A stretch of DNA of 64,000 nucleotides from Robiginitalea sp. SC105 (GCF_014243345.1 NZ_JACLZF010000001.1:744001-808000), one strand, 5' to 3'; counted from the first letter of the stretch, positions 17,114-26,325 are shown. Numbers and translations: made by a program. The notes: a model not told the origin generated them from the sequence alone.

Positions 17114-18558
17114 TATCCTACAGATCCTTCCAGGCTGATTTCCAATAATTTCTGGGCTTCTACCGCAAATTCCATCGGGAGTTTGTTCAGGACTTCCTTG
17201 CTGAAACCGTTTACGATAAGCGCTATGGCCTTCTCGGTTTCGATGCCGCGCTGGTTGCAATAGAAGATCTGGTCTTCGCCGATCTTGCTGGTGGTCGCCT
17301 CGTGTTCTATCTGGGCGGTGCTGTTGTTCACCTCGATATACGGGAAAGTATGTGCCCCGCATTCGTTGCCCATTAGCAGGGAGTCGCACTGGGAGAAGTT
17401 CCGGGCATTCTTTGCCCGGCGCCCCACCTGCACGAGCCCGCGGTAACTGTTTTGGGAATGGCCGGCAGAAATCCCCTTGGAGATGATCGTGCTCCGGGTA
17501 TTGTTGCCCAGGTGGATCATCTTGGTTCCCGTATCTGCCTGCTGGTGGTTGTTCGTAACGGCGATGGAGTAGAACTCGCCGATGGAATTGTCCCCTTTCA
17601 ACACGCAGGATGGATACTTCCAGGTGATGGCCGAACCGGTTTCCACCTGGGTCCAGGAGATCTTGGCATTTGTTTCGCACAGGCCCCGTTTGGTGACGAA
17701 GTTGTACACCCCGCCTTTGCCTTCCTTGTCGCCGGGGAACCAGTTCTGGACGGTTGAATACTTAATTTCGGCATCGTCCAGGGCAATGAGTTCCACCACG
17801 GCGGCATGGAGTTGGTTTTCGTCCCGGGACGGTGCAGTACACCCTTCCAGGTAGCTCACATAGCTGCCTTTGTCCGCCACCACCAGGGTCCGCTCAAACT
17901 GGCCGGTACCGGCCTGGTTGATCCGGAAGTAGGTGGAGAGCTCCATGGGGCAGCGCACACCCTTCGGGATGTAGCAGAACGACCCGTCGGAGAAAACCGC
18001 CGAGTTCAGTGCCGCATAGAAATTGTCCTTGCGGGGCACCACGGTGCCGAGGTATTTTTTAACGAGTTCCGGGTGTTCCTTGATCGCCTCGGAGATGGAG
18101 CAGAAAATAATGCCCTTTTCCGCCAGCGTCTTCTTGAAGGTAGTTGCCACGGAAACGGAATCCATCACATAGTCCACGGCCACGCCGGCCAGTTTCTTTT
18201 GCTCCTCGATGGGGATGCCCAGCTTCTGGAAGGTTTCCCGCAGTTGGGGGTCCACCTCGTCCAGGCTGTCGTACTTGGGTTTTTTATTGGGGGCCGAGTA
18301 ATAGGAAATCGCCTGGAAATCGGGCTTCTTGTAGTGGATATTTGCCCATTCGGGCTCCACCATTTTCTTCCAGTGGCGATAGGCTTCCAGCCGCCAATGC
18401 GTCATCCAGTCCGGCTCTTCCTTCTTTTTGGAAATCGCAATGACAACCTCCTCGCTCAGCCCAATGGGGAGGGTGTCCGACTCGATATCCGTATAGAAAC
18501 CGTATTCGTATTCCTTGGTTTCCAGTTCTTTCTTAAGTTCCTCTTCGGTGTATGCCAT
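17113..18558 (-). CDS. sufB: Fe-S cluster assembly protein SufB, 481 aa
   Basis: Core scaffold subunit on which clusters are built in the SufBC2D complex. Recognised from the whole-length match including [38 protein letters not shown] and [20 protein letters not shown]. The C-terminal [21 protein letters not shown] stretch is also typical. Length of about 480 is normal and there is no intein. It begins 53 nt after sufA and ends overlapping the MBL lipoprotein gene by one base. Confidence 0.98.
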   Translation of the reverse strand: MAYTEEELKKELETKEYEYGFYTDIESDTLPIGLSEEVVIAISKKKEEPDWMTHWRLEAYRHWKKMVEPEWANIHYKKPDFQAISYYSAPNKKPKYDSLDEVDPQLRETFQKLGIPIEEQKKLAGVAVDYVMDSVSVATTFKKTLAEKGIIFCSISEAIKEHPELVKKYLGTVVPRKDNFYAALNSAVFSDGSFCYIPKGVRCPMELSTYFRINQAGTGQFERTLVVADKGSYVSYLEGCTAPSRDENQLHAAVVELIALDDAEIKYSTVQNWFPGDKEGKGGVYNFVTKRGLCETNAKISWTQVETGSAITWKYPSCVLKGDNSIGEFYSIAVTNNHQQADTGTKMIHLGNNTRSTIISKGISAGHSQNSYRGLVQVGRRAKNARNFSQCDSLLMGNECGAHTFPYIEVNNSTAQIEHEATTSKIGEDQIFYCNQRGIETEKAIALIVNGFSKEVLNKLPMEFAVEAQKLLEISLEGSVG

Positions 18559-18611
18559 GAATTGTGCTTATTTCTTTTGCCAGACTGCCGATACCGGCAG
18601 GCCGGACGGTT

Positions 18612-18941
18612 TTAAAGCGAAAAGCTTTCTCCGCAACCGCAGGTGCGCTGGGCATTCGGGTTGTTGAACACGAAGCCCTTGCCATTCAACCCGCCGGAAT
18701 ATTCCAGGGTGGTCCCGACCAGGTATAAAAAGCTCTTTTTATCCACGATGATTCGAACGGAATTGTCCTCGAAGACCTTGTCGGCCTCATCGGCCTCGCG
18801 GTCGAACCGGAGCTCGTAGGATAAACCGCTGCAACCGCCGCTCTTGACCCCCACCCGGACATAGTCCGTGCCGGCGTTGAAGCCTTCTTCCTGCATGAGG
18901 GAGACGACCTTCTGGCGCGCAGTTTCCGATACTTTGATCAT
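18612..18941 (-). CDS. sufA: HesB/IscA-family A-type carrier (SufA), 109 aa
   Basis: A-type Fe-S carrier that receives clusters from SufBCD and hands them to targets. The three conserved cysteines are C37 (SGGCSGL) and C101/C103 (TCGCGESF). Length is typical. It is the first gene of the minus-strand suf operon, with an exact TATATTTG promoter word 29 nt upstream. SufA versus IscA cannot be separated by sequence alone; the operon position favours SufA. Confidence 0.95.
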   Translation of the reverse strand: MIKVSETARQKVVSLMQEEGFNAGTDYVRVGVKSGGCSGLSYELRFDREADEADKVFEDNSVRIIVDKKSFLYLVGTTLEYSGGLNGKGFVFNNPNAQRTCGCGESFSL

Positions 18942-18970
18942 TCTAAATTGGATTTATTCTAAATAGTGCA

Positions 18971-18978
18971 CAAATATA
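18971..18978 (-). promoter_or_regulatory. -7 promoter element TATATTTG of the suf operon
   Basis: Exact TAnnTTTG on the minus strand, 29 nt before the sufA start. It probably drives sufA-sufB-MBL-sufC-sufD. Confidence 0.55.
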
Positions 18979-19173
18979 GCCAAAACAGGCGGGTTTCCCA
19001 TCATTGCTAACATTATTATAACGTATGGGGAGATTGGGGTTTTCTATGGGGTTTTGGGGCTTGCCTAACGGATGCGGAGCAGGATCATGAGGTCGTTATT
19101 CCCGGTATTGCACCAGGCGGGGGCAAGGGGGCTGCTTCTACCGGGCAACCCGGAATGTGTATTCTTTCCAACA

Positions 19174-20451
19174 TCATGGGGTCGTTTCGGAAGCCTGGAT
19201 TACAAAGAGACCGCGGTCGATATCTCCGATGAGCACCAACCCGCTGGGCAGGTAGGGGTAAACGCTCCAGGCGCCGCTGAATGCCGGGCTGTCGGAGCCG
19301 GGGTAGGTGTCAAAGGAGCCCACCTCCGTCATTTGCTGTGCATCCAGCCCGGAAATGTCCACGATCCGGACACCGGCGGTGTAGTTGGCCAGGAAGAACC
19401 GGTCTCCGAGCACGTAGCCGTTGTGGTCGATGGCAGTGGTTGGGCCCGAGTAGGTGAAGGATATCACCGGGTTGTCGAGGTCCTGGAAATCGAAAACGAT
19501 CGTGCGGCTGTTGAAGCCGAAATTCAGTTCGTCCACTTCGTCCCCGAGGATAAAATAGCGCTGGTCTTCGCTGAACCAGCCCTGGTGCGGATATCCAAGG
19601 TTTGGATAGCCTATCCCGGCAACCTCCACGGGCTGGTCCTTATCGGTCACATCCAGGATGACAACCCGGGTTTCATTGGCGCCAACCAGGATTTCCCGCC
19701 CGGAGTAATCCGCGTCCGGCCCCTGGTAAAGCACCACCTGGGCGTCATGGGTATAGCCGGCACCGGAGTACCCACCGGCATCCACCGGCAGCGCCGGGTT
19801 GCCCAGGTCGATAAAATGAGGCCCGCCCTGGTAGGGCAATACAGGCCCCGTCCCAACGGCATAGGCGTAACCGGTGTTTTCTTCGATCACCAGGTTGTGG
19901 GCATTCCCGAATGCCGTATACTCGAAAGTGGGACTGAAGGTGACGGGCGGTGAGGTAACCCCGCGCAGGGCGGTGAGGTCGAAAACCTGCATGCCGTGCC
20001 CACCCGCCTCGGAAACGATGTAGGCGTGGTTGCGGTACACCTTGATGTCCCGCCAGGCGCTGGATACGGTTTGGGTGGGGAGTTTGCCGAGGTATACCGG
20101 GTTTTCCGGGTTTTCCAGGGACACAAAGGCGGTGCCGTTATCCAGGCCTACCAGGGCATATTCCGTCCCGTCGGCCGGGTCTGCCCAGCCCCAGATATCA
20201 TTGCCGGAGCCTGCCCCGAGGTCGTCCAGGTCCAGGCGGGCCACCAGGTCGTAACCGGAACACGGGAAATTGCCGGCCATCCCATCCATGCAGGGAGTGA
20301 AGCCGGTTGGTTCGGTTACGTTGGCATCCGGGTCCCGATCCGGATCGGGGTTGGTACCCATGACCGGGGTATCGTCAGATCCGGAGCACCCGGCAAGGAT
20401 AAGCAGGAACAGGGACACCCATAAGAAGGCCTTGATTGCGGGCTTTTCCAC
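19174..20451 (-). CDS. Choice-of-anchor-B / LVIVD-repeat lipoprotein, 425 aa
   Basis: Surface or periplasmic lipoprotein with a predicted beta-propeller. The signal ends at ILAGC (Cys22). A low-complexity Asp/Pro-rich spacer (about 24-46) leads to LVIVD-like repeats that alternate VxIxD-type strands (for example AFVSLENPENPVYLG, VVILDVTDKDQPVE, RIVDISGLDA). The family is known as choice-of-anchor B; its biological role is undefined. The gene is divergent from thiL; a near-consensus TATCTTTA at 20467-20474 could be its -7 element. No T9SS domain is present, so the lipid is the anchor. Confidence 0.85.
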   Translation of the reverse strand: MEKPAIKAFLWVSLFLLILAGCSGSDDTPVMGTNPDPDRDPDANVTEPTGFTPCMDGMAGNFPCSGYDLVARLDLDDLGAGSGNDIWGWADPADGTEYALVGLDNGTAFVSLENPENPVYLGKLPTQTVSSAWRDIKVYRNHAYIVSEAGGHGMQVFDLTALRGVTSPPVTFSPTFEYTAFGNAHNLVIEENTGYAYAVGTGPVLPYQGGPHFIDLGNPALPVDAGGYSGAGYTHDAQVVLYQGPDADYSGREILVGANETRVVILDVTDKDQPVEVAGIGYPNLGYPHQGWFSEDQRYFILGDEVDELNFGFNSRTIVFDFQDLDNPVISFTYSGPTTAIDHNGYVLGDRFFLANYTAGVRIVDISGLDAQQMTEVGSFDTYPGSDSPAFSGAWSVYPYLPSGLVLIGDIDRGLFVIQASETTP

Positions 20452-20495
20452 GCGCTATTTTTTATTTAAAGATACACTATAATGCGGATCCGCCT

Positions 20496-20503
20496 TACTT
20501 TTG
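20496..20503 (+). promoter_or_regulatory. -7 promoter element TACTTTTG directly before thiL
   Basis: Exact TAnnTTTG followed by CACC and then ATG. The 4-nt spacing predicts that transcription begins at the start codon. Confidence 0.55.
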
Positions 20504-20507
20504 CACC

Positions 20508-21560
20508 ATGTTCGACAACAAAGACAACACGCCGACCGACCTTGAAAAACTCGGGGAATTCGGCCTGATCCGCCACCTGACGCACCATCTGAAAACCCGG
20601 CAACCTTCCACCCTGGTCGGCATAGGGGACGATGCGGCCCTGCTGGGATTCGGCGAAACCGAGGTGGCCGTTACCACCGACATGCTCGTGGAAGGGGTGC
20701 ATTTTGACCTGGGGTATGCCCCTCTCAAACACCTGGGCTATAAGGCGGTAGTGGTGAACCTGAGCGATGTATATGCCATGAACATGCACCCGACTCAGGT
20801 GACGGTTTCCATGGCCTTTTCCAACCGCTTTCCCCTGGAGGCAGTCGAAGAGCTTTACGCCGGCATTGCCCTGGCCGGTGAAATCTATGGGGTGGATATC
20901 GTAGGGGGTGACACCACCTCCTCAAACAAGGGGTTGATACTGAGCATCACGGCCATTGGCCAGGCACCCAAAGGCACGGCCGTCCGCAGGAGTGGGGCCA
21001 GCCCGAATGACCTGCTCGTCCTCAGCGGCGACCTGGGCGGGGCCTATCTCGGTCTGCAGGTACTCCGCCGGGAACAGGAAGTCTTTAAGGTGAACCCGAA
21101 GCACCAACCGGACCTGGAACCCTACAGTTATCTGGTGGAGCGCCAACTGAAGCCAGAGGCGCGCAAGGATGTGGTGGAATTGCTGTCGAAACTGGGGGTA
21201 AAACCCACGGCCATGATCGATATCAGTGACGGCCTGTCTTCGGAGATCCTGCATTTGTGCGAGGCCGGGGGTGTGGGGTGCCGGTTGTTCGAGGACAAGA
21301 TCCCGCTGGACCCGTCGGCCCAGTCGGTTTGTGAGGAGTTCAACCTGGACAGTACCACGGTTGCGTTAAGCGGGGGAGAGGATTACGAGTTGCTTTTTAC
21401 CATCCGGCAGGAAGATTTCCCGAAAATAAAAGCCAACCCTTCCTTGAGTGTCATTGGCCATATGGCCGAAAAAGAGGCTGGGGCCCAGCTGGTAACGCGC
21501 AGTGGGGAACAGCTCCCGCTGACGGCCCGTGGCTGGAACGCATTTGGCAAGGGGGGGTGA
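20508..21560 (+). CDS. thiL: Thiamine-monophosphate kinase ThiL, 350 aa
   Basis: Phosphorylates thiamine monophosphate to the active cofactor thiamine diphosphate using ATP. The AIR-synthase-like fold is evident from GIGDDAAL, VVNLSDVYAMNMHP, DIVGGDTTSS, DISDGLSSEI and LSGGEDYELLFT, all family hallmarks. The ATG at 20508 begins the conserved sequence; an in-frame extension to 20436 runs through the promoter. Because the -7 word lies 4 nt before the ATG there is no room for a TPP riboswitch or a ribosome-binding site. The gene ends exactly next to the stop of a convergent small gene (TGATCA). Confidence 0.97.
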   Translation: MFDNKDNTPTDLEKLGEFGLIRHLTHHLKTRQPSTLVGIGDDAALLGFGETEVAVTTDMLVEGVHFDLGYAPLKHLGYKAVVVNLSDVYAMNMHPTQVTVSMAFSNRFPLEAVEELYAGIALAGEIYGVDIVGGDTTSSNKGLILSITAIGQAPKGTAVRRSGASPNDLLVLSGDLGGAYLGLQVLRREQEVFKVNPKHQPDLEPYSYLVERQLKPEARKDVVELLSKLGVKPTAMIDISDGLSSEILHLCEAGGVGCRLFEDKIPLDPSAQSVCEEFNLDSTTVALSGGEDYELLFTIRQEDFPKIKANPSLSVIGHMAEKEAGAQLVTRSGEQLPLTARGWNAFGKGG

Positions 21561-21785
21561 TCAGGCTACCTGTTGGTGCGTATGCGCGGCGTGTCGCTTC
21601 TGGTAGATAAGCTCCAGGGTTTGGTTGATTTCCCGCAGTTCCGGTGTCAGGTTAGACAGGTTCCCGCTGACGTCGGTGGTTACCTGTTTCCCGCAATGTA
21701 CACAGGAGTATTCCTTGATATGCGAGGTTACTTTTTTGGAGACCGAGAAGTGGTGGCCGAAGATTGTGCAGAAGAGCTTCTTCAT
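21561..21785 (-). CDS. Small zinc-ribbon-like protein, 74 aa
   Basis: Short conserved flavobacterial protein of unknown role. MKKLFCTIFGHHFSVSKKV is followed by YSCVHCGKQVTTD, giving a CxxC pair that together with the upstream Cys/His residues could bind zinc. The C-terminal half is a hydrophilic helix. The ATG at 21785 is chosen over a much longer in-frame reading that extends antisense to brnQ and lacks conserved features. Its stop codon abuts the thiL stop with no spacer. Confidence 0.7.
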   Translation of the reverse strand: MKKLFCTIFGHHFSVSKKVTSHIKEYSCVHCGKQVTTDVSGNLSNLTPELREINQTLELIYQKRHAAHTHQQVA

Positions 21786-22032
21786 GGTGTAGGTTTTAGG
21801 GGTTAGGGCTGTCGCTGATGATCCGGGTATGCCGCTAACAACGCCAGCCGAAAAAATTTCCGATTCTTCCGTTTCCCTATAGTGCGCTCTTAGTGCTTGT
21901 CCTTCATTCACAACGACGCTATATACGGTTTTATTGAGCGGCCCGGATGTTTTTTGATTATTTTCGATGAATAACCTGATTGCAGTATCCGATGACCCTG
22001 AACCGGCCCCCCGACTTTTCCAGTTTTCCGCA

Positions 22033-23304
22033 ATGAGCCCCAGATCCATCCTCGTATTGGGACTTGCCCTTTTCTCCCTCTTTTTCGGGGCAGGCAACCT
22101 GATCCTCCCCCCGCAGCTCGGGTGGCGGGCGGAATCCTTTTGGTGGGTGGTGTGCCTCGGCTTTTGCCTGTCGGCCGTGGTGGTGCCCATGTTCGGCATC
22201 CTGGCGCATGCCCGCCTGCAGGGCACCATGTTTGATTTCGCAAAAAAGGTGTCCACACCCTTCAGCCTCGTTTATTGCTTCCTCGTTTACGGGATTGCCC
22301 TGGCGCTGCCATCGCCCCGGACGGCAGCCGTGACCCATGAAATGGCCATCGCCCCTTTTATCGGTACGCCCCCATTGGCGACAAGCCTGGTATATTTCGG
22401 GCTCGTATTCGTACTGGTGATGAACCGCTCCCAATTGGGCAGCCTGATTGGCAAATACCTGACACCGGTGATCCTGGCCGTGTTGCTGCTGCTGATCGGC
22501 AGCATGCTATTCTGGCCGCCGGAACCGGAAACGGCCCGTTCCCTGTCCCAACCCTTTACCGTTGGGATGCTTGAGGGGTACCAGACCTTTGATGCCATCG
22601 GGGCGATTGTTGGGGGCGGGGTGATCCTGGTGTCCCTGGGGCTGGAAAACCCGGGACTCGATTTCAGCCAGCGATTCCGGGCGGTGGCCCTGTCAGGGGT
22701 TTTTGTGGGTTGTTGCTTGCTGTTGCTCTACATGGGCCTGATGTACAGCGGCTCCCTGATGACCTCCGTTTCCCCCGAGGGCGTAACCCGCACCGAATTA
22801 CTGAGCGACCTGGCCCGTTTCACGCTGGGTCCCGGGGGCCGCATTTTCCTGAGTGTGCTCATTGGCCTGGCTTGTTTTACCACGGCGGTTGGGGTCGTAA
22901 CCGGGTCCGCTGACTATGTCCGTTCCCGCTTCGGCGATTCCCGGCGCGCCTATACGCTCACTGCCATTGCCGGATGCCTCATGGGGGTGCTTTTCGGGCA
23001 GCTGCCGGTGGCCGATATCATTGCGGTGGCCCTCCCTGTCCTGATGTTCATCTACCCGCTCACCATTGTATTGATTTTGCTCAATGCGCTGCCCCTCTCC
23101 TGGACGCCGCCCCGGTTGTTCCGGCTGGTAGTGGCCACCACGCTCCTGTTCAGCATCCCGGATTTTGTGGAAAGCCTCCGGCCCGGCTGGATCACTGGGC
23201 CCATGGTCAGGTGGATCCCGCTGCAAGAACAGGGGCTTGCCTGGCTGTTGCCGGCAGCCACGGCCTATATAGGCGGAAAATTCTTGATAGGCAGGCAGGG
23301 ATAA
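22033..23304 (+). CDS. brnQ: Branched-chain amino acid transporter BrnQ, 423 aa
   Basis: Cation-coupled carrier for leucine, isoleucine and valine in the inner membrane (LIVCS family). The N-terminal LALFSLFFGAGNLILPPQLG motif is diagnostic, and about twelve hydrophobic segments span the protein, including LVSLGLENPGLDFSQRFRA and VIGLACFTTAVGVVTGSADY. Upstream in-frame codons from 21967 encode a Pro/Asp-rich stretch without conservation, so the ATG at 22033 is used. The hemJ-like gene follows 30 nt later on the same strand. Confidence 0.95.
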   Translation: MSPRSILVLGLALFSLFFGAGNLILPPQLGWRAESFWWVVCLGFCLSAVVVPMFGILAHARLQGTMFDFAKKVSTPFSLVYCFLVYGIALALPSPRTAAVTHEMAIAPFIGTPPLATSLVYFGLVFVLVMNRSQLGSLIGKYLTPVILAVLLLLIGSMLFWPPEPETARSLSQPFTVGMLEGYQTFDAIGAIVGGGVILVSLGLENPGLDFSQRFRAVALSGVFVGCCLLLLYMGLMYSGSLMTSVSPEGVTRTELLSDLARFTLGPGGRIFLSVLIGLACFTTAVGVVTGSADYVRSRFGDSRRAYTLTAIAGCLMGVLFGQLPVADIIAVALPVLMFIYPLTIVLILLNALPLSWTPPRLFRLVVATTLLFSIPDFVESLRPGWITGPMVRWIPLQEQGLAWLLPAATAYIGGKFLIGRQG

Positions 23305-23334
23305 TGTAAGTTTACCAATAGAAAAACACCGGCC

Positions 23335-23889
23335 ATGGCGGACTATTACAACTACATCAAATCCCTGCACCTCATCTTTGTCGTGACCTGGTTCGCAGGC
23401 CTGTTCTATATGCCGCGGCTATTTATCTACCATATCGAAGGACGGGCCAAACCCGAACCGGAAGCCAGCATCCTGGGCGCCCAGTTCCGCATCATGGAGC
23501 GGCGGCTCTGGAACATCATTACCTGGCCCTCCGCGGTGCTCTGCGTGGTGACGGCCGCGGCCCTGCTCTGGATTATGCCCGGGTGGCTTTCCCAGGGCTG
23601 GATGCATGTGAAACTGGCATTCGTCCTGTTATTGCTCGTTTATCACTGGGTCATGCACCGGATGTACCTGAAATTCCAGCGGGACGATTTCCAATACACC
23701 TCCCGGTTTATGAGGATCTGGAACGAAGGGGCTACCCTTATCCTGTTTGCGGTGGTCTTCCTGGCCATCCTCAAGAACAGCCTGGACTGGATCTACGGCC
23801 TGGTTGGATTGCTGCTCCTGGCCGTGCTGATCATGCTGGGGATCCGCCTCTACAAGAGGGTGCGGGAAAAGGAGGAGGCAGGGGAATAA
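23335..23889 (+). CDS. hemJ: HemJ-type protoporphyrinogen oxidase (CopD family), 184 aa
   Basis: Membrane protein catalysing the oxidation of protoporphyrinogen IX to protoporphyrin IX in heme synthesis. Four to five TM helices are visible. The conserved histidine in YIKSLHLIFVVTWFAGLFYMPRLF (H12) and the lysine of HVKL (K93) match residues regarded as essential in HemJ. Length is slightly above the about 140-180 residues usual for the family because of a short charged tail. A near-consensus TAAGTTTA lies about 20 nt before the ATG. The annotation UPF0093/CopD is equivalent. Confidence 0.88.
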   Translation: MADYYNYIKSLHLIFVVTWFAGLFYMPRLFIYHIEGRAKPEPEASILGAQFRIMERRLWNIITWPSAVLCVVTAAALLWIMPGWLSQGWMHVKLAFVLLLLVYHWVMHRMYLKFQRDDFQYTSRFMRIWNEGATLILFAVVFLAILKNSLDWIYGLVGLLLLAVLIMLGIRLYKRVREKEEAGE

Positions 23890-23984
23890 CCCGGCCCCAG
23901 GATGTTCAAAGGGGGCCGGATGCGGCCTGCGCCGCCTGAATTTTTGGTGCGATTATTGCTATCTTTACCCTAAAGCCGACCGCC

Positions 23985-25457
23985 TTGTTCAAAAAGATGT
24001 CCTTACGGTCCCGGATCTTTGTGTCCATGATCCTGCTGGTCCTCATCGCTTCCGTTCTCATCGCCGGGGTTACCGTTTACCAGTACAGGGAGCAGGCCAG
24101 GGACTACCACGAAGACCGGCTGGAGCGGAAGGAGGAGCAGATCATGCAGGCCATCAGCTTTACGCTGCAGCGTACCACCTACCCGGTCACCACCGAAAAC
24201 CTGGGGCTGATCTTCAAGGATGAGATCTACCGGATAGCAATTATTGAAAACGCCAATTTCAATATCTACGACCTGGACGGGCAGCTCATCAAGAATTCCC
24301 GGCCCAAATTCGACAACGATTCCGTTTCCCTCTGCCTGGAAGCCCATGTGCTGAACGCCCTGAGGGGAAGCATCGACAAGCGCTATGTGGAAAAGGCCGC
24401 AGCTGCCGGGGATACCTACCAGGCGTCCTACCGTTACATAACGGATGCCAAGTTTAAACCAATAGGTATATTAAACCTGCCCTACTTTGAGGAAAATTCG
24501 TTCTACGATATGGAACTGGGCGAATTCATGATGCGCCTCGGGGCGGTATACCTGATCATGCTGCTCAGCGCCATTGCCCTGGCTTACTTCATCTCCAAAT
24601 ACATTACCCGTTCCCTGCAAACGGTATCGGACAAGCTGACCCATACCCGCCTTGCCCGTACCAATGAAAAAATCTTCCTGGACGATCCCAGCGAGGAGAT
24701 CCGCAAGCTGATCGATGCGTATAACGGGATGATCGACGAGCTGGAACTCAGCGCCACCAAACTGGCCCGGAGCGAAAGGGAACAGGCCTGGAGGGAAATG
24801 GCCAAGCAGGTGGCCCACGAAATCAAAAACCCGCTCACCCCGATGCGCCTGAGCGTGCAGAGCTTTGAACGGAAGTTTGACCCCAAAGATCCGCAGGGAA
24901 ATCAGAAAGTGGCTGAGTTTTCCAAAACGCTTATCCAGCAGATAGATACCCTCAGCAGCATTGCCTCCGCATTTTCGAGCTTCGCCAAGATGCCGGCCCA
25001 GCAGAATGAAACCTTGAACGTTGTGGAAATCGTGAAACTGGGGCTGGACATCTTCAATGAACCCTACATCCATTTCATGGCCGAAGAGGAGGAAATTGTG
25101 GCCAAGATGGACCGGACCCAGCTGATCCGGGTGGTTACCAACCTGGTGAAGAATGCGATACAGGCGGTCCCGGAGGTGGAACACCCCCGCATCCTCGTCT
25201 CGGTTGCGGCAGAAGGCGGATTTGCCCGGATCATGGTGGCCGACAACGGGGTGGGGATCGCAGCGGATAACCGCGACAAGGTATTCGAGCCCAAATTCAC
25301 GACCAAGTCCAGCGGGATGGGCCTGGGCCTTGGGATGGTCAAAACCATTGTGGAGACCTATGGCGGGCGCATTGAATTTACATCCCAAACGGGCAAGGGC
25401 ACAGTCTTTACTGTGTTCCTGCCCCTGTTAAAGAACCAAAGCTCAAACATCATCTGA
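23985..25457 (+). CDS. NtrY-like sensor histidine kinase, 490 aa
   Basis: Inner-membrane two-component sensor. TM1 (about 10-32) and TM2 (about 185-208) enclose a periplasmic domain of about 150 residues; a HAMP-like linker follows. The dimerisation helix contains VAHEIKNPLTPMRLSVQ with phospho-acceptor H278, and the ATPase domain has NLVKNAIQAV (N box), VADNGVGI (G1) and GMGLGLGMVKTIVE (G2). The sequence resembles the NtrY/PAS-less family common in Bacteroidetes. No response regulator is adjacent, so it is an orphan here. The start is ambiguous: TTG at 23985 or ATG at 23997; a near-consensus TATCTTTA at 23960 precedes both. Confidence 0.92.
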   Translation: MFKKMSLRSRIFVSMILLVLIASVLIAGVTVYQYREQARDYHEDRLERKEEQIMQAISFTLQRTTYPVTTENLGLIFKDEIYRIAIIENANFNIYDLDGQLIKNSRPKFDNDSVSLCLEAHVLNALRGSIDKRYVEKAAAAGDTYQASYRYITDAKFKPIGILNLPYFEENSFYDMELGEFMMRLGAVYLIMLLSAIALAYFISKYITRSLQTVSDKLTHTRLARTNEKIFLDDPSEEIRKLIDAYNGMIDELELSATKLARSEREQAWREMAKQVAHEIKNPLTPMRLSVQSFERKFDPKDPQGNQKVAEFSKTLIQQIDTLSSIASAFSSFAKMPAQQNETLNVVEIVKLGLDIFNEPYIHFMAEEEEIVAKMDRTQLIRVVTNLVKNAIQAVPEVEHPRILVSVAAEGGFARIMVADNGVGIAADNRDKVFEPKFTTKSSGMGLGLGMVKTIVETYGGRIEFTSQTGKGTVFTVFLPLLKNQSSNII

Positions 25458-25500
25458 ATGTCCGGGCGGGACCGAAGCCCGGCGAGGATTAAGATCCCAA

Positions 25501-25529
25501 CAGACTTTAAAATCTACAGACTTTAAAAT
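25501..25529 (+). repeat. Short direct repeat, 13-bp unit
   Basis: CAGACTTTAAAAT occurs at 25501-25513 and again at 25517-25529, just upstream of the enoyl-CoA hydratase start at 25543. It could be a regulator-binding direct repeat or a small slippage duplication. Confidence 0.6.
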
Positions 25530-25542
25530 TTGATTGTTCGCT

Positions 25543-26325
25543 ATGAAGTTTAAAAACTTAAAAATCAGCAGGCAGGAAAGAGTGGCCAAGGTGGTTATCG
25601 ACCGGCCCAAAAAACTCAACGCCCTCAACCGGAAGACCATTGGGGAATTGCACGAGGCATTCTCCGCCCTGGACGACGACCCGGAAATCCGTGCCATCGT
25701 GCTCAGGGGGAGCGGCCCCAAGGCTTTTGTGGCCGGGGCGGATATAGCCGAATTCGCCTCTTTTGGCCCGGCGGAGGGCCGGGAACTGGCGGCTTCGGGC
25801 CAGGACCTGCTTTTCAATTTTGTCGAGAAGATGCATACTCCGGTCATCGCTGCCGTCAACGGGTTCGCCCTGGGAGGGGGGCTGGAGCTGGCCATGGCCT
25901 GCCATATCCGGATTGCCAGCCACAATGCCCGCATGGGCCTGCCGGAAGTTTCCCTGGGGGTGATCCCGGGCTACGGGGGGACCCAGCGGCTGCCGGAGCT
26001 GATCGGTCGCGGTCGCGCCCTGGAGATGATTCTGAGCGGGGCCATGATCGACGCAGAACGGGCGCTGGAATTCGGCCTGGTCAACCAGGTGACGGCCCTG
26101 GAAGACCTGGAAAACCATTGCCTGCAACTCGCGCAGAAAATCGCGAAAAACTCCCCGGTTGCCATCGGCCATGCAATAAATGCGGTAAATGCGGGTTCTA
26201 GGATTAGTAATTCCGGGTTTCAGGCCGAAATAGCGGCCTTCGGGACCTGCTTTGGTACCGCCGACTTTGCAGAGGGTACCACGGCCTTCCTCGAGAAGAG
26301 GAAGCCCGATTTTCCCGGGAAATAA
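25543..26325 (+). CDS. Enoyl-CoA hydratase/isomerase family protein, 260 aa
   Basis: Crotonase-fold enzyme, most likely hydrating enoyl-CoA in fatty-acid oxidation. Features are VVIDRPKKLNALN, the oxyanion-hole segments FVAGADIAEF and GFALGGGLELAMACH, and LPEVSLGVIPGYGGTQRLPELIGR with a catalytic Glu in LPEVSLGV. The tail FGTCFGTADFAEGTTAFLEKRKP is classical. The ATG at 25543 is preferred over an in-frame TTG at 25534. No other beta-oxidation gene is adjacent, so substrate range is open. The next gene starts 15 nt downstream. Confidence 0.93.
   Translation: MKFKNLKISRQERVAKVVIDRPKKLNALNRKTIGELHEAFSALDDDPEIRAIVLRGSGPKAFVAGADIAEFASFGPAEGRELAASGQDLLFNFVEKMHTPVIAAVNGFALGGGLELAMACHIRIASHNARMGLPEVSLGVIPGYGGTQRLPELIGRGRALEMILSGAMIDAERALEFGLVNQVTALEDLENHCLQLAQKIAKNSPVAIGHAINAVNAGSRISNSGFQAEIAAFGTCFGTADFAEGTTAFLEKRKPDFPGK

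Noticed and set aside
16214-17680. 488-codon reading of the MBL gene extending into sufB
   Set aside because: The extra N-terminal part is an Arg/Gly-rich frame-shifted reading of sufB; the signal peptide and TAATG overlap fix the start at 17113.
19138-19152. CCGGG-CAA-CCCGG hairpin as terminator of the choice-of-anchor-B gene
   Set aside because: No T-run follows on the minus strand, and the stem is only 5 bp.
20461-20507. TPP riboswitch before thiL
   Set aside because: The -7 promoter word ends 4 nt before the ATG, so there is no leader RNA to fold.
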